From NCBI GenBank assembly GCA_030247885.1, contig JAPDRO010000012.1, forward strand, positions 868,001 to 932,000: a stretch of 64,000 bases of DNA. Reading direction: 5' to 3'. The translations under genes were made by a program, and so were the position numbers. This document shows, piece after piece, positions 47,935 to 59,122 of the stretch; position 1 is the stretch's first letter; every line of letters starts with the position of its first letter. The notes under the pieces are model-generated. The model was not told the DNA's origin and did no database searches. It saw only the letters and a list, made by a program, of their open reading frames with translations. Source of the DNA: Taxawa tesnikishii (nom. ined.) (Eukaryota > Ascomycota > Dothideomycetes > Dothideales).

Positions 47935-48399
47935 TAGCTTTCGCTTCTAATATTACATTTATAAAGATAAAAACTATTATTTAGTATATAAGCTAATAGT
48001 AGCTATAAGCTATCCTAATTACTAATATGAAAATTTAAAGAGTATAATACGTAGTTATAATATATATTAGGTAGAGTAGACGTTTTGGGATAGAGAGGCG
48101 CGGACATAAGTGCGATATGTTCTACGTTTTATACGTACCGGTTTTCCTACTTCGCTCGCGTTAGTGCTACAGATCGCCGAGACTACACCGTATATAGGGT
48201 TACGTATGTGTTCGTTTAAAGAAGCGGTCAGGGATTAGGAAGACGAACTGCTCGAATATGTATGTAATAATTTATATTCCAACTGTTCCGTTGTTACAGT
48301 GCACAAAAAGCACTTGAAAGTAGAAAAAGGGCAATGGAATGATTGGTCAACGCGTGTGAGCGGTTTCTTCGTCCACCAGTTATAGGGGCAAAGAAGGGT

Positions 48400-49855
48400 T
48401 CAGAGTAGAGCAGCAAGAGACACAAAACCCATAGCCATCATGACTTGTATGGATGCACTTGACGTAGCCCTCACTCCTGCATTGGTCGTCTGGACTTGAA
48501 CACTGGGAGTAGCCACCGCTGTAGCACTGCTAGCAGCGGTGACTGTTACGGTCTTTGGAGATGCCGAAGATGAGCCGCCGGAAAGCGTAGACGAGCCATT
48601 TTTGCCGCCCGTCTGGGAGACGTTGCCGGTGCTCGTCAGTGAGCTTCCAGTGATGTTGCCGCTGAACGTCCACGCAGTACCGGTTGTAGCATTGCGGTAC
48701 CAGTTCTCCTTAGGGTCTCCAAGACACTCTCCGATTGTGACCAACTTCAAGCCTTTCTCATTAACCGTCTGGATCATAAACGCTGTGAGGTTGTTGACTG
48801 TTGTCTCGTGTGTGTCATGAGCGTAAACAATATACGATGAGGATGTATTGCTGCCCTGAAGGCCTGCAGTAACGTTGTTCTTCGCGAGCTGGACATCGTC
48901 CGCATCGTAGTCCACGTAATCGTACGTGTCGATATTGTATTCGATCTGCTACCACTCAGCTAGGTCGTGTTGGGAAAAACATTCCTTCACTCACAATGTG
49001 GTAGCCAAGGGCAGACATATCGTCGCGGCAGCCTGTATCTTCCTTGCAGCTGTCAAAGGGCGGACGCATGTACGTGGGGAAGAGGCCTAAGATGTTCCGG
49101 AAAGCCATTTCGTTTTTGATCATCTGATCCATGCGTTCGTCATGAGTGATGGTGTCGAGGTCCTGGTGGCTCCAGGTGTGCGATCCAATCTGGTGGCCCT
49201 CGTTGTACATCCTCCTAACAACATCCGGGTATGGAGTACTAGTGTTATCGATGCCGCGCTTGCCGTAATTGTTCCCAGTGACGAAGAAAGTTGCTTTGGC
49301 GTCGTTGGCCTTCAGCACATCCAACAGCTCATCTGTGTACAAGTATGGACCATCGTCGTAAGTCAGAGCTACTGTTCCCGGCACAGTGCACTGGAAGATG
49401 CCGGTAGAGCTGTATGAAATTGAACCGAGCGCTGGTCGCGGTACGCTTGAGGTGTTGCTGCCCGCTGGCATGGCATTTGCATCGCACCCAGGACCATACT
49501 CGAAGAGACAGTATGGCGCGTCGCAGAACGCCCTACCGGTACCGCATATGCCCTGCAGTTGTTGGTCAGTAACGTTACTTGCGCGGCTTGATCATCTTCC
49601 TACGTCGGCAGAACAGCACAATCCTGGTCCACAAGAAGCCCCCGACGCTGAAGGCCCACAACTGTCTCCCACTGCTGCCTGACGCGTCTTGAGGGACGGC
49701 GAATCGTGAGGTGGATAGCCTTCGGGGGTGCGTGTACCGACGTCTATATACGTATTGGTCCCGAATATTCGAGCTCTGAGCGGCACGTGTGCAGTTGTTG
49801 GTAGAACAAGCAACGCAGCAGCGGTCAACGCATCGAGAGGAAGTTGTTTATGCAT
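48400..49855 (-). CDS. GPI-type chitin/polysaccharide deacetylase (CE4, NodB) with chitin-binding module
   Basis: Removes acetyl groups from chitin-like chains outside the cell. Exons on the minus strand: 49855-49604, 49552-48995 and 48945-48400; introns of 51 and 49 nt; 451 aa. After a signal peptide (LTAAALLVLPTTA) comes a Cys-rich CBM18-like module (CGPGLCCSADGICGTGRAFC, across the first intron). The NodB domain has motif 1 TYDDGP, motif 2 HTWSHQDL, motif 3 RPPFDS and motif 5 YAHDTHE. The tail is Ser/Thr/Gly-rich and ends in a hydrophobic segment VMMAMGFVSLAALL, typical of a GPI-anchor signal. An in-frame extension beyond 49855 lacks ATG. First gene of the polysaccharide set; divergent from the UDP-glucose dehydrogenase gene. 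Confidence 0.92.
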
Positions 49856-51256
49856 ACTGTATGGAGATATCAAGGTCTGGAGAAGGAGTAGGGTTGAAGC
49901 AAGGACAGTGAGAAACACAAAAGCAATGACGGGCGATCGACTGCTGGTAGTGCTGCTGCTGCTGGGCAGAGCTGCAACATAAGTCTTGGCTTGATATCAG
50001 GCTTCGTGCTTGCCCGAAGGCTTGTGAAGCCCAGAACCGTCGCTTAGAATGGAACAGCCCATGCTTACAGACCGGTGGTGTTGCTACAACAGTCATTCCC
50101 TGGCAAGGTGGCTGAGACAAGTTTTTTTTTTTTTGGTGGCTTGCGCTCGTATCGAAGTTTCCGCACTGTTCGGTGCCGTTTGGGCAGGATCTGCGGGGTC
50201 AACCTACTGCCGGGTCGATCATGGCATGCATCTTTCCTGGAACGAGTAGTGACCACGGCGGGCGGTGCACGGATTCGGCGAGTCCTGGAGGTGGCGCTTC
50301 TCGGACCAGCTGAGCCGGAAGAAAGAGCTACTCCGCAGAATTGGGGGCCCCGTTAGCAAGCTGGCTCCACGTGCAAGAAACGCTTAGTCAGTCTTAGTTC
50401 GAAAGCTTAAAGTCACATCTTTTCTAGAACAGTATACCATGCTTGCATTAAGCAACTCTTTCGCTAAAACGAAAGCCACCTCAACCATCACCAGACTTAC
50501 AAATCAGCATTCAAAGAGATAGTGCACCTAGATTATTCTTCTGAATGACTTGACTTACCCATGGCTAGGCTAGCTTAGAGTCACATCTCTACCGAAGCTA
50601 ACTAGGATGTGCGTAGTACACAGGAACGTCGGTGTAAGTGTGCTATGGGTAATGTCTTAGTTCTATTGTTCGTGTCCGATGTGCTCGCAATGCCCGTTCA
50701 TACTGGACTTGGTGGTGGACTTGGAGAGATGCATTTTGGCTCGATGTTGCGAGCTACGTCGTGTTATGTCACATCGACACTCCGTAAACGCTCAGGTACA
50801 GACCTCCTTGTGAGTTGCAGCATCAATGTCTACTTAGTTTCCTTCAGACTAATGTCGGCACTGGGTTCATCACACCTCGTATCCGCATATCCTTTCCCGA
50901 ACGCTCCTGTCGCCTTCCAATGCGGACAGCCAAAGAGTGGCTTGAGGGTGCAGGGACACTGCTTGTGCGGGTACCAGGGCCGGAAGAATCCTGGTTCCAA
51001 ACTTCGTTATACATGGTCTCGAACCGGCGCCACCGCTATGCAAGGATTGAGCTCGTTAGCATACTGCAGTAAAGCCGATCAGTCTCTGAATGGTGTGCGC
51101 TCCATCCTTGGCCTGGACGCTAGATCAATGCACACCGCGCCTAAACCCGCCTAATTTGACAATCCAATCGCTCTTGTCCGACAAGATGCTCTTGGCAAAC
51201 GTGTTTGTGAACGGTTGGGATCTATAAGCCGTGGTCGTGAACTTCGGGACGTGAGA
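49856..51256. promoter_or_regulatory. 1.4-kb divergent intergenic region: deacetylase / UDP-glucose dehydrogenase
   Basis: Must carry the promoters of two divergent genes. A T-run of about a dozen bases sits near 50126. A plus-strand frame of 181 codons (50609-51154) begins at an ATG-less region, has no domain, and a competing frame (50815-51072) looks equally plausible; I call neither, although a small or decayed gene here cannot be excluded. Confidence 0.4.
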
Positions 51257-52742
51257 ATGGATACTTTTGGGAAACACCAAGGCCTGAGCAGATCTTGTTC
51301 ATCAATCAAAGCTGACAGCCGTAAAATCATGTACAACACACAATTGCCTCTCTCGCCGCCATTGACACCCTTGGGAACGGATCCTCCAATTCTCAAGGGC
51401 CAGATAAGACACAATGCCACCGGTTTCTTTCCAGCACTCAAGACGGTCTCCGCAAAGCCCTTGGCCAACGCGTCAGATTGTATTCGTCCAAACGACATTA
51501 CGGTAGCCGTGATCGGGGTTGGCTACGTCGGGATGCATCTCGTCACAGCCTTCGCGTCGAGGTTTAAAGTGATTGCGTACGATATCAATCCAACGCGGGT
51601 TGCCGAGGTGGAGGGACAGCTGCAAGGGCTACCGGTCTACTGCACTGCCGACATCACTCAGCTTTCCAGCGCAACCCACTTCCTCGTCGCCGTCACCACT
51701 GTACTACATCCGGACAAGAGCGTGGATGGACGCTGGCTGCAGAAGGCCATTGATGCCCTCGGTAGCTACGCCCGTCCTGGGTCGACCGTAGTGATCGAAA
51801 GCTCGGTCGCTGTGGGCATGAGTCGGCAACTTCTCGGACCGATCATGCGAGCGAAATCCCTCAAGGGAGGGTTTTCCCCAGAGGTAAGAAAGAGAGGCCC
51901 TAGCGAATGCGCTTACCAAGACTGACTGAGATCAATCACAGCGCGTTGACCCGGGTCGGAAGGGTTCCTACGAGGCCATTCCGAAGATCATCGCAGGCCT
52001 GGACGACATCTGTCCCGGCTCCCTCGACCAGATCCATGCTTTGTACTCCGAAGTCTTCCCGCATCTGGTTCCTGTATCGAGCGTCGAGGTTGCCGAGATG
52101 ACTAAGCTGTACGAGAACTGCCAACGCATGATGTGCATCGCCTACGCCAACGAGATGGCTGATGCGTGCAACGATCTGGGTATAGACGCTCGCGAAGTGG
52201 CTTCCGCTGCCGCGAGCAAGCCGTTTGGCTACATGCCTTACGACGCGGGTCTGGGGGTAGGCGGCCACTGCATTCCCGTCAACCCTTACTACCTGTTCTC
52301 CACATCAGAATTCCCACTCCTACGTGCGGCTACAGAAACCATGTGGGCCAGACCGGCTAGTATAGGCGGCCGCATCATGAAACGGTTGATGGAAACGAGG
52401 AACAATAGCAGCGTTCTGCCCAGAGTCCTTGTCGTCGGGGTCGGTTTCAAACGCGGTCAGAGCGTCATCAGCAATTCTCCTGGAATTTCGTTGATGAAGC
52501 ATCTGCTAGCGGAGTGGACGGTCCACGTCGAGTACGTGGATCCTCTCGTGGCCGAGGACCAGGTACCGTTTGCCCCTCGTCTGAATCATAAGACTGCGTG
52601 GAATAAGCAGACTTTAGAGACTTTTGACGCCATTGTCGTCGCTATGGCGCAGGAAGGTTTGGCAATGGAGGTCATTGACGGGCTTGAGGGCGTCATCGTC
52701 GAGGACTTTAGTGCCAGCAAACGACGTGCATATATCGGATAG
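51257..52742 (+). CDS. UDP-glucose 6-dehydrogenase (UDP-glucose/GDP-mannose dehydrogenase family)
   Basis: Oxidises UDP-glucose to UDP-glucuronate with two NAD+. Exons 51257-51883 and 51942-52742, 58-nt intron (GTAAGA donor, CTGAC branch, CAG acceptor) joining GFSPE to RVDPGRKG; 475 aa. N-terminal NAD site VAVIGVGYVGMHL, the FSPERVDPG motif, the central helix LYENCQRMMCIAYANEMAD, active-site Cys in GVGGHCIPVNPYYL, and the C-terminal UDP-binding domain with VLVVGVGFKRG. It resembles the short bacterial or cluster-type enzymes (family Asp after CIP is Asn here) more than the animal enzyme. First ATG of the frame chosen; MYNT (about 51329) is an alternative start. Convergent with the chitinase gene, 142 bases away. 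Confidence 0.93.
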
Positions 52743-52884
52743 TAGAGCTCTTTATACAAGCGTTTTCAGCCCGGTACGATACCAGTTCTAGCGTAGCGAT
52801 CTGTTGTCCATCAATTTGTTGTGCTTGTTCTGTTTCCAATGCACTGCAATCCAATGCTTCACGAGTACATGAGTGCCCAGAGAT

Positions 52885-54143
52885 CTACTTACTTTCCAGA
52901 GACCGGTGCCCTGCGACGATCAAACTGCGATCACCCTGAGCGTCGGCCGTTGCAGTCCAGTAAAACAAGCCGCCCAAACCCTCTCTCTTCGCATAATCTC
53001 CTTTGATCATCACAGTAACGGGGTTATCGTACGTGACAAAGCCGCCGTCACCACCGACGCAGTATGCTGCACACACGTTACGATCCACTTTCTCCACCGT
53101 TCCTGGCCGAGGCAGATCCCTGTACTCGAACACGCCTTGTTCTCCGCCGCCACCGCTGAACTTTGCCCCGGCCCTGTGGCTCCCAGGAACGAGCGTCCGT
53201 ATACGGGAACCCCCAACACGACTTTGTGCCGGGGGACACCTCTGGAAAGCACGTACGCGATACCTGAATCACAGGACCGCCTGCCATACGCATCGTGAGG
53301 CTCAGTAGGGGCCCGAAGCTGCGATTGATGCCCTGACAAGGGCGTCCAAGGTCCGGAGAAATCGTAGCACATCAGATTGAGGTAGTCTATCAGCACGCCC
53401 GCGCGCTCCAGGGGAATATGCCGCAGGCACCATTCGCCGGTTGGAAGCGCGGTCGTAAGCAGGTAGCGAGGCGCAGGTAGCCCCGCTCGGAGAGTTTCAA
53501 GTAACTCGAGAAATGAGCTCCCTTCCGACGCGTTGCTCGGATGCTCCCAGTCAACTCGAATGCGTGTCAGCAAGCAGCGCCCATGCCAACAACACGTGCA
53601 GAGCCTGGAAACGTACCGTCGACACCATCTAGCCCGTGTCTATCGACAAACTCGCGAGCGGAGCGGGCGAAGACGACGCGAGCCTTCGCGTCGGCGGCGA
53701 TTGCAGGAAACGGTTTGCTACCGCTCGCGCCGCCGATCGATATGAGGACCTTCAGGTGAGGGTGCTGCCGTCTGAGCAAGGCCAAGGCAGCGAAACATCC
53801 GCGTGCCCCGTCGACGGGGAGTTGCAGGTCCGCCTTCTCGTCCAGGTACTCGAACAGGAAACCCTGTAAGCGAATGGGGCCAGTCTGGGCATACAACTCA
53901 GCTGCAGACTTACATACAGGGTTCCATCGTGTCGCGCCCTGTGAGCGAGGCGTCAGGATGGGCTAGTAGGACGGCGGATGCGGTGGCTTTTCTGTCTTAC
54001 CTGACGAAGGCGTAGAAGACGTGATTGAGCAGATCCAGATTCATGGATGAGGGCACTGCGCCGCGGTAGACCCTCCAGCTAGGATAGTAGGCTCCGAGCA
54101 TCGGTTGGCGAGAGGAAGGAGCACAGGAGGCGTATAGAGACAT
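52885..54143 (-). CDS. GH18 chitinase, five-part gene with a 25-nt exon
   Basis: Minus-strand exons: 54143-54001, 53938-53914, 53863-53617 and 53554-52885. Glycoside hydrolase family 18: YYPSWRVY at the first strand, LKVLISIGGASGSKPF, the catalytic DGVDVDWE motif (split by the third intron, Glu present), LNLMCYDFSGPW, VVLGVPVYGRSF, GLGGLFYWTATAD. In the last exon the frame breaks at C4 53166-53169 (plus strand); one more base joins GPGAKFSGGGGEQGVFEY. No signal peptide is visible from ATG 54143 (MSLYASC), so either the protein is intracellular, it leaves by another route, or the true start is upstream. It would cleave beta-1,4-linked GlcNAc-containing polymer; role in the set is probably trimming or turnover. 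Confidence 0.88.
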
Positions 54144-55206
54144 GCTTGGCAGGCTGAGGTTGGAGCTTAGCAGAGTCGAGATGACTATAGCACAGCGCGC
54201 GAGGGGAACTGAATGGCCTGATCAACCCGAGCTCAGCTCGAGACCCTATGGCGCGTCTGTACGCCTCCCGTACTGGAGAAGACCAAGAGACCTGGTAAGC
54301 TAGACGCTTTTGGCGGGCCAAGACTGGGAAAGGGAAAAGCGTGCTCTTATACTTCCGGGACTCGCGTAAGTTACATGGTCGGATTGGGGTTATCGCTAGA
54401 TCAGATCTTCGGTCCCTGTGCAGGTCCGAAGCCTGGGTGGGGTGCCCCGTGCCCCTGGGTCCGGCGAAAAGAAGGTTTAGCGTCGACCGAGCTTACCCCG
54501 CCCGGCCCTGAGCCAAGTCATCAAGCCCAACGACAGCAAGCCTTGCAAAGTCTGTCCCTGTCCGGTGCCAAGCCTGGCTGGCCCTATCGCTTGAGAAGGA
54601 GGCGTCGTAAACGCACCTGCAGGCCCGTCCAAGTGCCTGTTCGAGTGCCCCGTTCGCGGGCACCCGGAAACCTGGGTGCGAAACGGCCTCTGTGTGGCTT
54701 GCGCTCCTAACTGCATGACTCGTCAACACTTTCTCTCGAAACGTTTGTCAGGATCCCTGGAACATGCCTACGCTTACTGTCGATAGCGCCATGCGTTGTG
54801 CAAAGATAGCTGATGTGCCTGACGGGTCCACAGCTTGTCAACACTTTCTGATATCACTCGTGGCCTGACTGCATCCGGGGTTCGCTGCCTACACGCCAGG
54901 TCCAGGTTCAATGGACTACTGCATGCTCGGGGTGTCTGGAACGGCGATGCTGCCTCGCTTGACGGCACGTCTCCTAACTGGATTTGCGACTACGACTAGG
55001 CTACACAGAAAGACAAGCCTCGGATGCGCCGCTGTGAGCGCTGCCGAAGATGGTCTGTACGTCGTTGCAGTCCACGATGAGGGCCGTCCATCGTCGAGGC
55101 AGACAAAGTTGGCCTGCAGGCCTGATGTATAGGGTTCCGCAGCTGCTCTTTCACTCAAGCCAGTGCTCCAGCCCGGCCGTTCTTGCTGGTTTTCCTGACA
55201 CTTATC
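54144..55206. promoter_or_regulatory. 1.06-kb divergent region: chitinase / chitin-synthase-like gene
   Basis: Holds the promoters of both genes. No gene seen: open frames at 54375-54729 on both strands are GC-rich shadows of each other, and 54911-55132 has no domain. Confidence 0.4.
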
Positions 55207-58104
55207 ATGGTCCCTCTCCAAGACGATAGAGAGATTCTGCCTGGTGGCAACTCGCCGACCAACGAGATGTACAGCGAGCAGACTTATGCAGGACCTCCTA
55301 CGAACCAGCTCTCACATCTAAATCTTCCTTCCAAGTCGCCACACGAAACACGCCACTTCCATCTTCCGCAACACGGAAATTTTTGGTCAAAGATCCGACT
55401 GATCAGAGACCAGAAGGAGGCAGCGTCTTATCGCACCGCAGCAGTTCCAAAGGACCAAAACTGTCCGAAAGACGAGTGTTCCCTGGAAGACGTCCGAGCA
55501 TCGGCCAGTGTGCCTACGCTGACGCATGCGACATCCCGGTCGGCGTCCTTTGACCGAACACGATCCCCTCTGTCCAGTCATGGATGGGATTCACCGCGTA
55601 CCCCAGCTTCTGTCTACGTTAGGAAAGAGCGCAAGTCATATTTTCCAAGCGAGGACGAGGAAGACTGGCCTTTGCCAGATGCGAACCAGCATCTCGAGAG
55701 ATGGCTTCGGAACATGAGACCTGCATCTCGCCTGGCGAACGATACCTCAACGCCTACGTACGCATCGCATGACTCCTCGCGATTGGCGTTGACGCGTGAC
55801 TTATCCGCTAGCGAGCCAGACGTTGCAGCATTTCCTGACTATCGGAGCCGCTCGCTGCCGGATATCGCGCTGGGATTAGAGCATCTACCGGTCCCTAGAA
55901 CCCGTCGCCTCTCGCTTCCCACATATCTGTTGCCTGAGGATCGCGACGGTCGCGCTGAAGTGGCAAGGCTTCTGCGTACACAGAGTCCCCGCCTGCGCGA
56001 GATGCGCTTCTCTCGAGATACCGCCCGCAGGGTAGCCCTGATGGGCAGCGCGGAAGCAGAGATAGCAGAAGCCACAGCATCGAAGATGCCGACCTCGCTG
56101 CTGTCGCCCAACAGCATGCTTGTGTGGCAATTGAAGACCCTGACAGGATATCGATAGAACCTCGTCCTGCGTTCCAAGATACTTCAAAACGCCCCGCTTC
56201 GGAGGCCCGGCAGAACTCCCTGACCGCGCTGGAGCAGCTCGTCACTTGTAGAGTGGCGAATCCTCAGCCTGAAGATGTTGGTGGGTCCATGAGAAGGAGA
56301 GGCCGTCGAAATATCGTCCTGCAGAAGCACTGCGTGCAAGCCGCGCAAGTCACCATCAAGTAAGTCTGCTTAGGCGACAAAGCGTTTCGAACAACGCTAA
56401 TGGCCGCAGTGGTCTGTTCATATTCTCCACATGGTGGTGGACGCAATACTGGTATATCCTACTTGTCTTCATATCGGCGACAGTGGCCCTAAACATCATC
56501 ATGATCGGATCCATCGCCGTCCACAAACTGTGGTTCGCCTTTTTCCTGAGAGGACCATATCACCAGAGAAACCGGAGTCGTTGGTTTTACTCATGCCGTG
56601 CTACAACGAGACATCGGAGGAGTGCACAAAATCCCTTGACTCCCTAGTCAATCAGACTGGCATTGATGAGCACCCACGCTCCATCATGATCATCTGTGAC
56701 GGCAAGGTTCGCGGCCCCGGGATGGACAAAACGACAGCTGACTATCTGCTCGAGGATATACTCGTTGAGAAGACAGAAAGACGTCACATTCGGCACGCTT
56801 ACACCGCATGGGATCAGCAGTACATGGATGTGGTCATCCAACGGGGCAAATACAAGGGCGTTCCGTATTTTTGCATCATCAAGCAACAGAATCAAGGAAA
56901 GCGTGATGGACTCATCGTCGTACGCTCTTTCCTGTACAACTTCAACATCCGCGATCAGAAGCCCGCAGTTATCTTCTCTCAGGCCTTTTTCGCGCAGATG
57001 GCATCCTTCCTTATCAACGATGCTGGCCAGGACAGAGTAGACCACCTCGTCGGTATGGACGCGGACACCGTGTTCGACAAGCAGTGCATCGCAGAGCTGC
57101 TCAAGCAGAGCAGGTACCCATGCACTGTGGGAGTCTGTGGCTACGTCGCAGTGGATTTCCATGGTGGCGGGTGGGACCCCTGGCGGCTATATCAATCTTC
57201 CGAATATACTATCGCACAGGCACTGCGACGTCTGCATCAATCCATCGTCACAAACAAGGTCTCGTGCTTGCCCGGGTGTTGCCAACTTCTGAAAGTCTGC
57301 GAGGAAACTTGCGGTGACGATGTATTGCTCCGACTCTTCGGCTACTCTCCGCGCTTGACGGACAACATCTTGAAGCAGATCCGTGCGACCGCTTCCGAGG
57401 ATCGAAACCATGTCTGCCACATGCTTTCCGCCCGGCCCAAGGTCAAGACGCGGCAAGCGCTCGCGGCAAAGGCCTTCACCGACGTTCCGCACAGCTGGTC
57501 GGTGTTCCTGTCTCAGCGTCGCAGGTGGACGCTGGGCGCCACTTCGAACGATCTCCTGCTGGTCACTGCGCCTGGCGTGCAGTGGTTCGAGAGGATTTTG
57601 GCCACCGTCAACGTCATTACATGGACGCTGAACCCATTCATCTTCGCGAGCATTGCCAGCTTCATTTACGCCATCACCAAGGTTCCAGGGTGGATCGTCG
57701 GCGTCTTCGTCGCCGTGATGTTCGTTCCCAGTAGGTGATCCCCCTTTCTGATAATTTCCCTCCACGTCCCAACGTTTCAAACGCCCAAAACGCAGAGTGC
57801 GAAGCTGACGAACCACGCTCCAGTCTTGTATTACATCGCTATCCCGACTTGGTTGTACGCGTCCTGGAAGCCTCGGTTCCAATTCTGGGCCGGCATGTGT
57901 ATGTACGTAGCGGGCGGACCTTTCATTGGCATCGCAGTACTGCTTTATGCTTCGTGGAACATGGATTCGTTTGGATGGGGTAAGACTAGAAAGGTCGTGT
58001 CGGAAGATAACAATACATCAGAAGAATCGGAGGATTCAGATTCGCTGCAGGCGCAGCTAGAGCCGCGGAGTATCATGGACGAGGAAAAGCGTGTCGGTCT
58101 ATAA
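55207..58104 (+). CDS. Chitin-synthase-like GT2 glycosyltransferase
   Basis: Processive membrane glycosyltransferase. Exons 55207-56359, 56410-57730 and 57824-58104, introns of 50 and 93 nt. About 390 N-terminal residues are disordered and basic, ending NIVLQKHCVQAAQVTI; then two membrane helices (GLFIFSTWWWTQYWYILL...), the catalytic domain with LMPCYNE, VKQ-type QQNQGKRDG, the DxD-like VGMDADTVFD, ASEDRNH and the product-binding SQRRRWTLGAT, and a C-terminal membrane bundle with an acidic tail. These are chitin-synthase family hallmarks; there is no myosin head. Two breaks: C3 56107-56109 and T5 56540-56544, each needing one base more (the second gives FAFFPERTISPEKPESL). Its polymer may be chitin or a mixed glycan; neighbours suggest the latter. 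Confidence 0.9.
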
Positions 58105-59122
58105 GGGTATCTCTAGTAGAGAGATTACCGCCCTGGAAAATCCATCTAACCTAACGTATCCTATCTTGTGTAGAGTTAGTAGATTCAATCACGTCTTTAA
58201 TTACTTTGAATACTTTATATAGCTTACTAGGGATATACTAGTATATCTTATTGATTTTATACCCAATATTCGCGTCTATTTTTTCTTTCTTATAAGTATC
58301 TTCTTATATTAATTAATAGAGTCAAATTCTAGTATAAAATTATATTATTTATTTTCGAACTTTAGTCTTATTATTATACTAATAGTAACGTAAACCGCGA
58401 AGAAGCGAAATAAGTAAGGAAGCGAAATACTAAAACTTATCTTCTTAACTTCTAAACTTACTACTACTAATAATAAGTACTTTTATATTAAATAAGTAAG
58501 TTTATACTAAAGCTAATATTTAGAAGTATATTTCTACTTATAAAAATAAAGACTATAAATTAGTTTAAGACGTTACTTATATATTTAATATTCCTCCTAC
58601 TACTATATACTATTATATAACTAGATAACCTTTATATACTATAGCGTATAAATCGGATTAAATTCTTTTAAACGCGAAAGAAGAGATACTAATTAAATAA
58701 ATTATATATCTTATATATACTAGCTTTTCTACTTTACTTATATTAGTTATATAAATAGCCGAGGAAATTCGACGCGTATATATATAATTATTAAAGAAAC
58801 TACTACTATCTCCTCGGCTAATTAGTAAGAAGTAGCTTAACTACTTTAAGACTTACTATCTTAAGATTATAAGTATTTAGACTTATTAAATTAAGAGCGC
58901 GCGCTTTAATATAATAAGTTATAATATTATAAAGAAGTAATTTAACGTAATAACGAAGCTTTTTATAAAATATAACTATTCTCTAGAGCGCGTTTATAAT
59001 ATAAATAAGTTTAACTTCGCTATTAAAGCGAGCTAAATATTAAGAGTTTTAGTTAATATACGTAAGATATTTAGCTAGAAGGTAGTTATAAACTATTAGG
59101 AATAAATAACTATAATTAAGTA

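Larger units (their letters stand above)
43474..48150. repeat. Left AT-rich RIP island
   Basis: 4.7 kb without any open frame of 60 codons on either strand. In 43741-43980 I find no CA and no TG dinucleotide, while CG survives: the expected end state of RIP (CpA to TpA). Contains elements A1 and B1; the remaining parts (43560-43710, 45559-46087, 47937-48100) are unassigned relics of the same composition. Confidence 0.9.

Noticed and set aside
43474-48150. AT-rich block as a possible centromere or origin
   Set aside because: RIP-degraded transposon copies with TIRs and TA duplications explain most of it; a centromere role cannot be judged from sequence alone.
50609-51154. 181-codon plus-strand frame between deacetylase and UDP-glucose dehydrogenase genes
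   Set aside because: Low-complexity text, no domain, and a competing frame in the same DNA looks no worse; more likely promoter DNA or a remnant.
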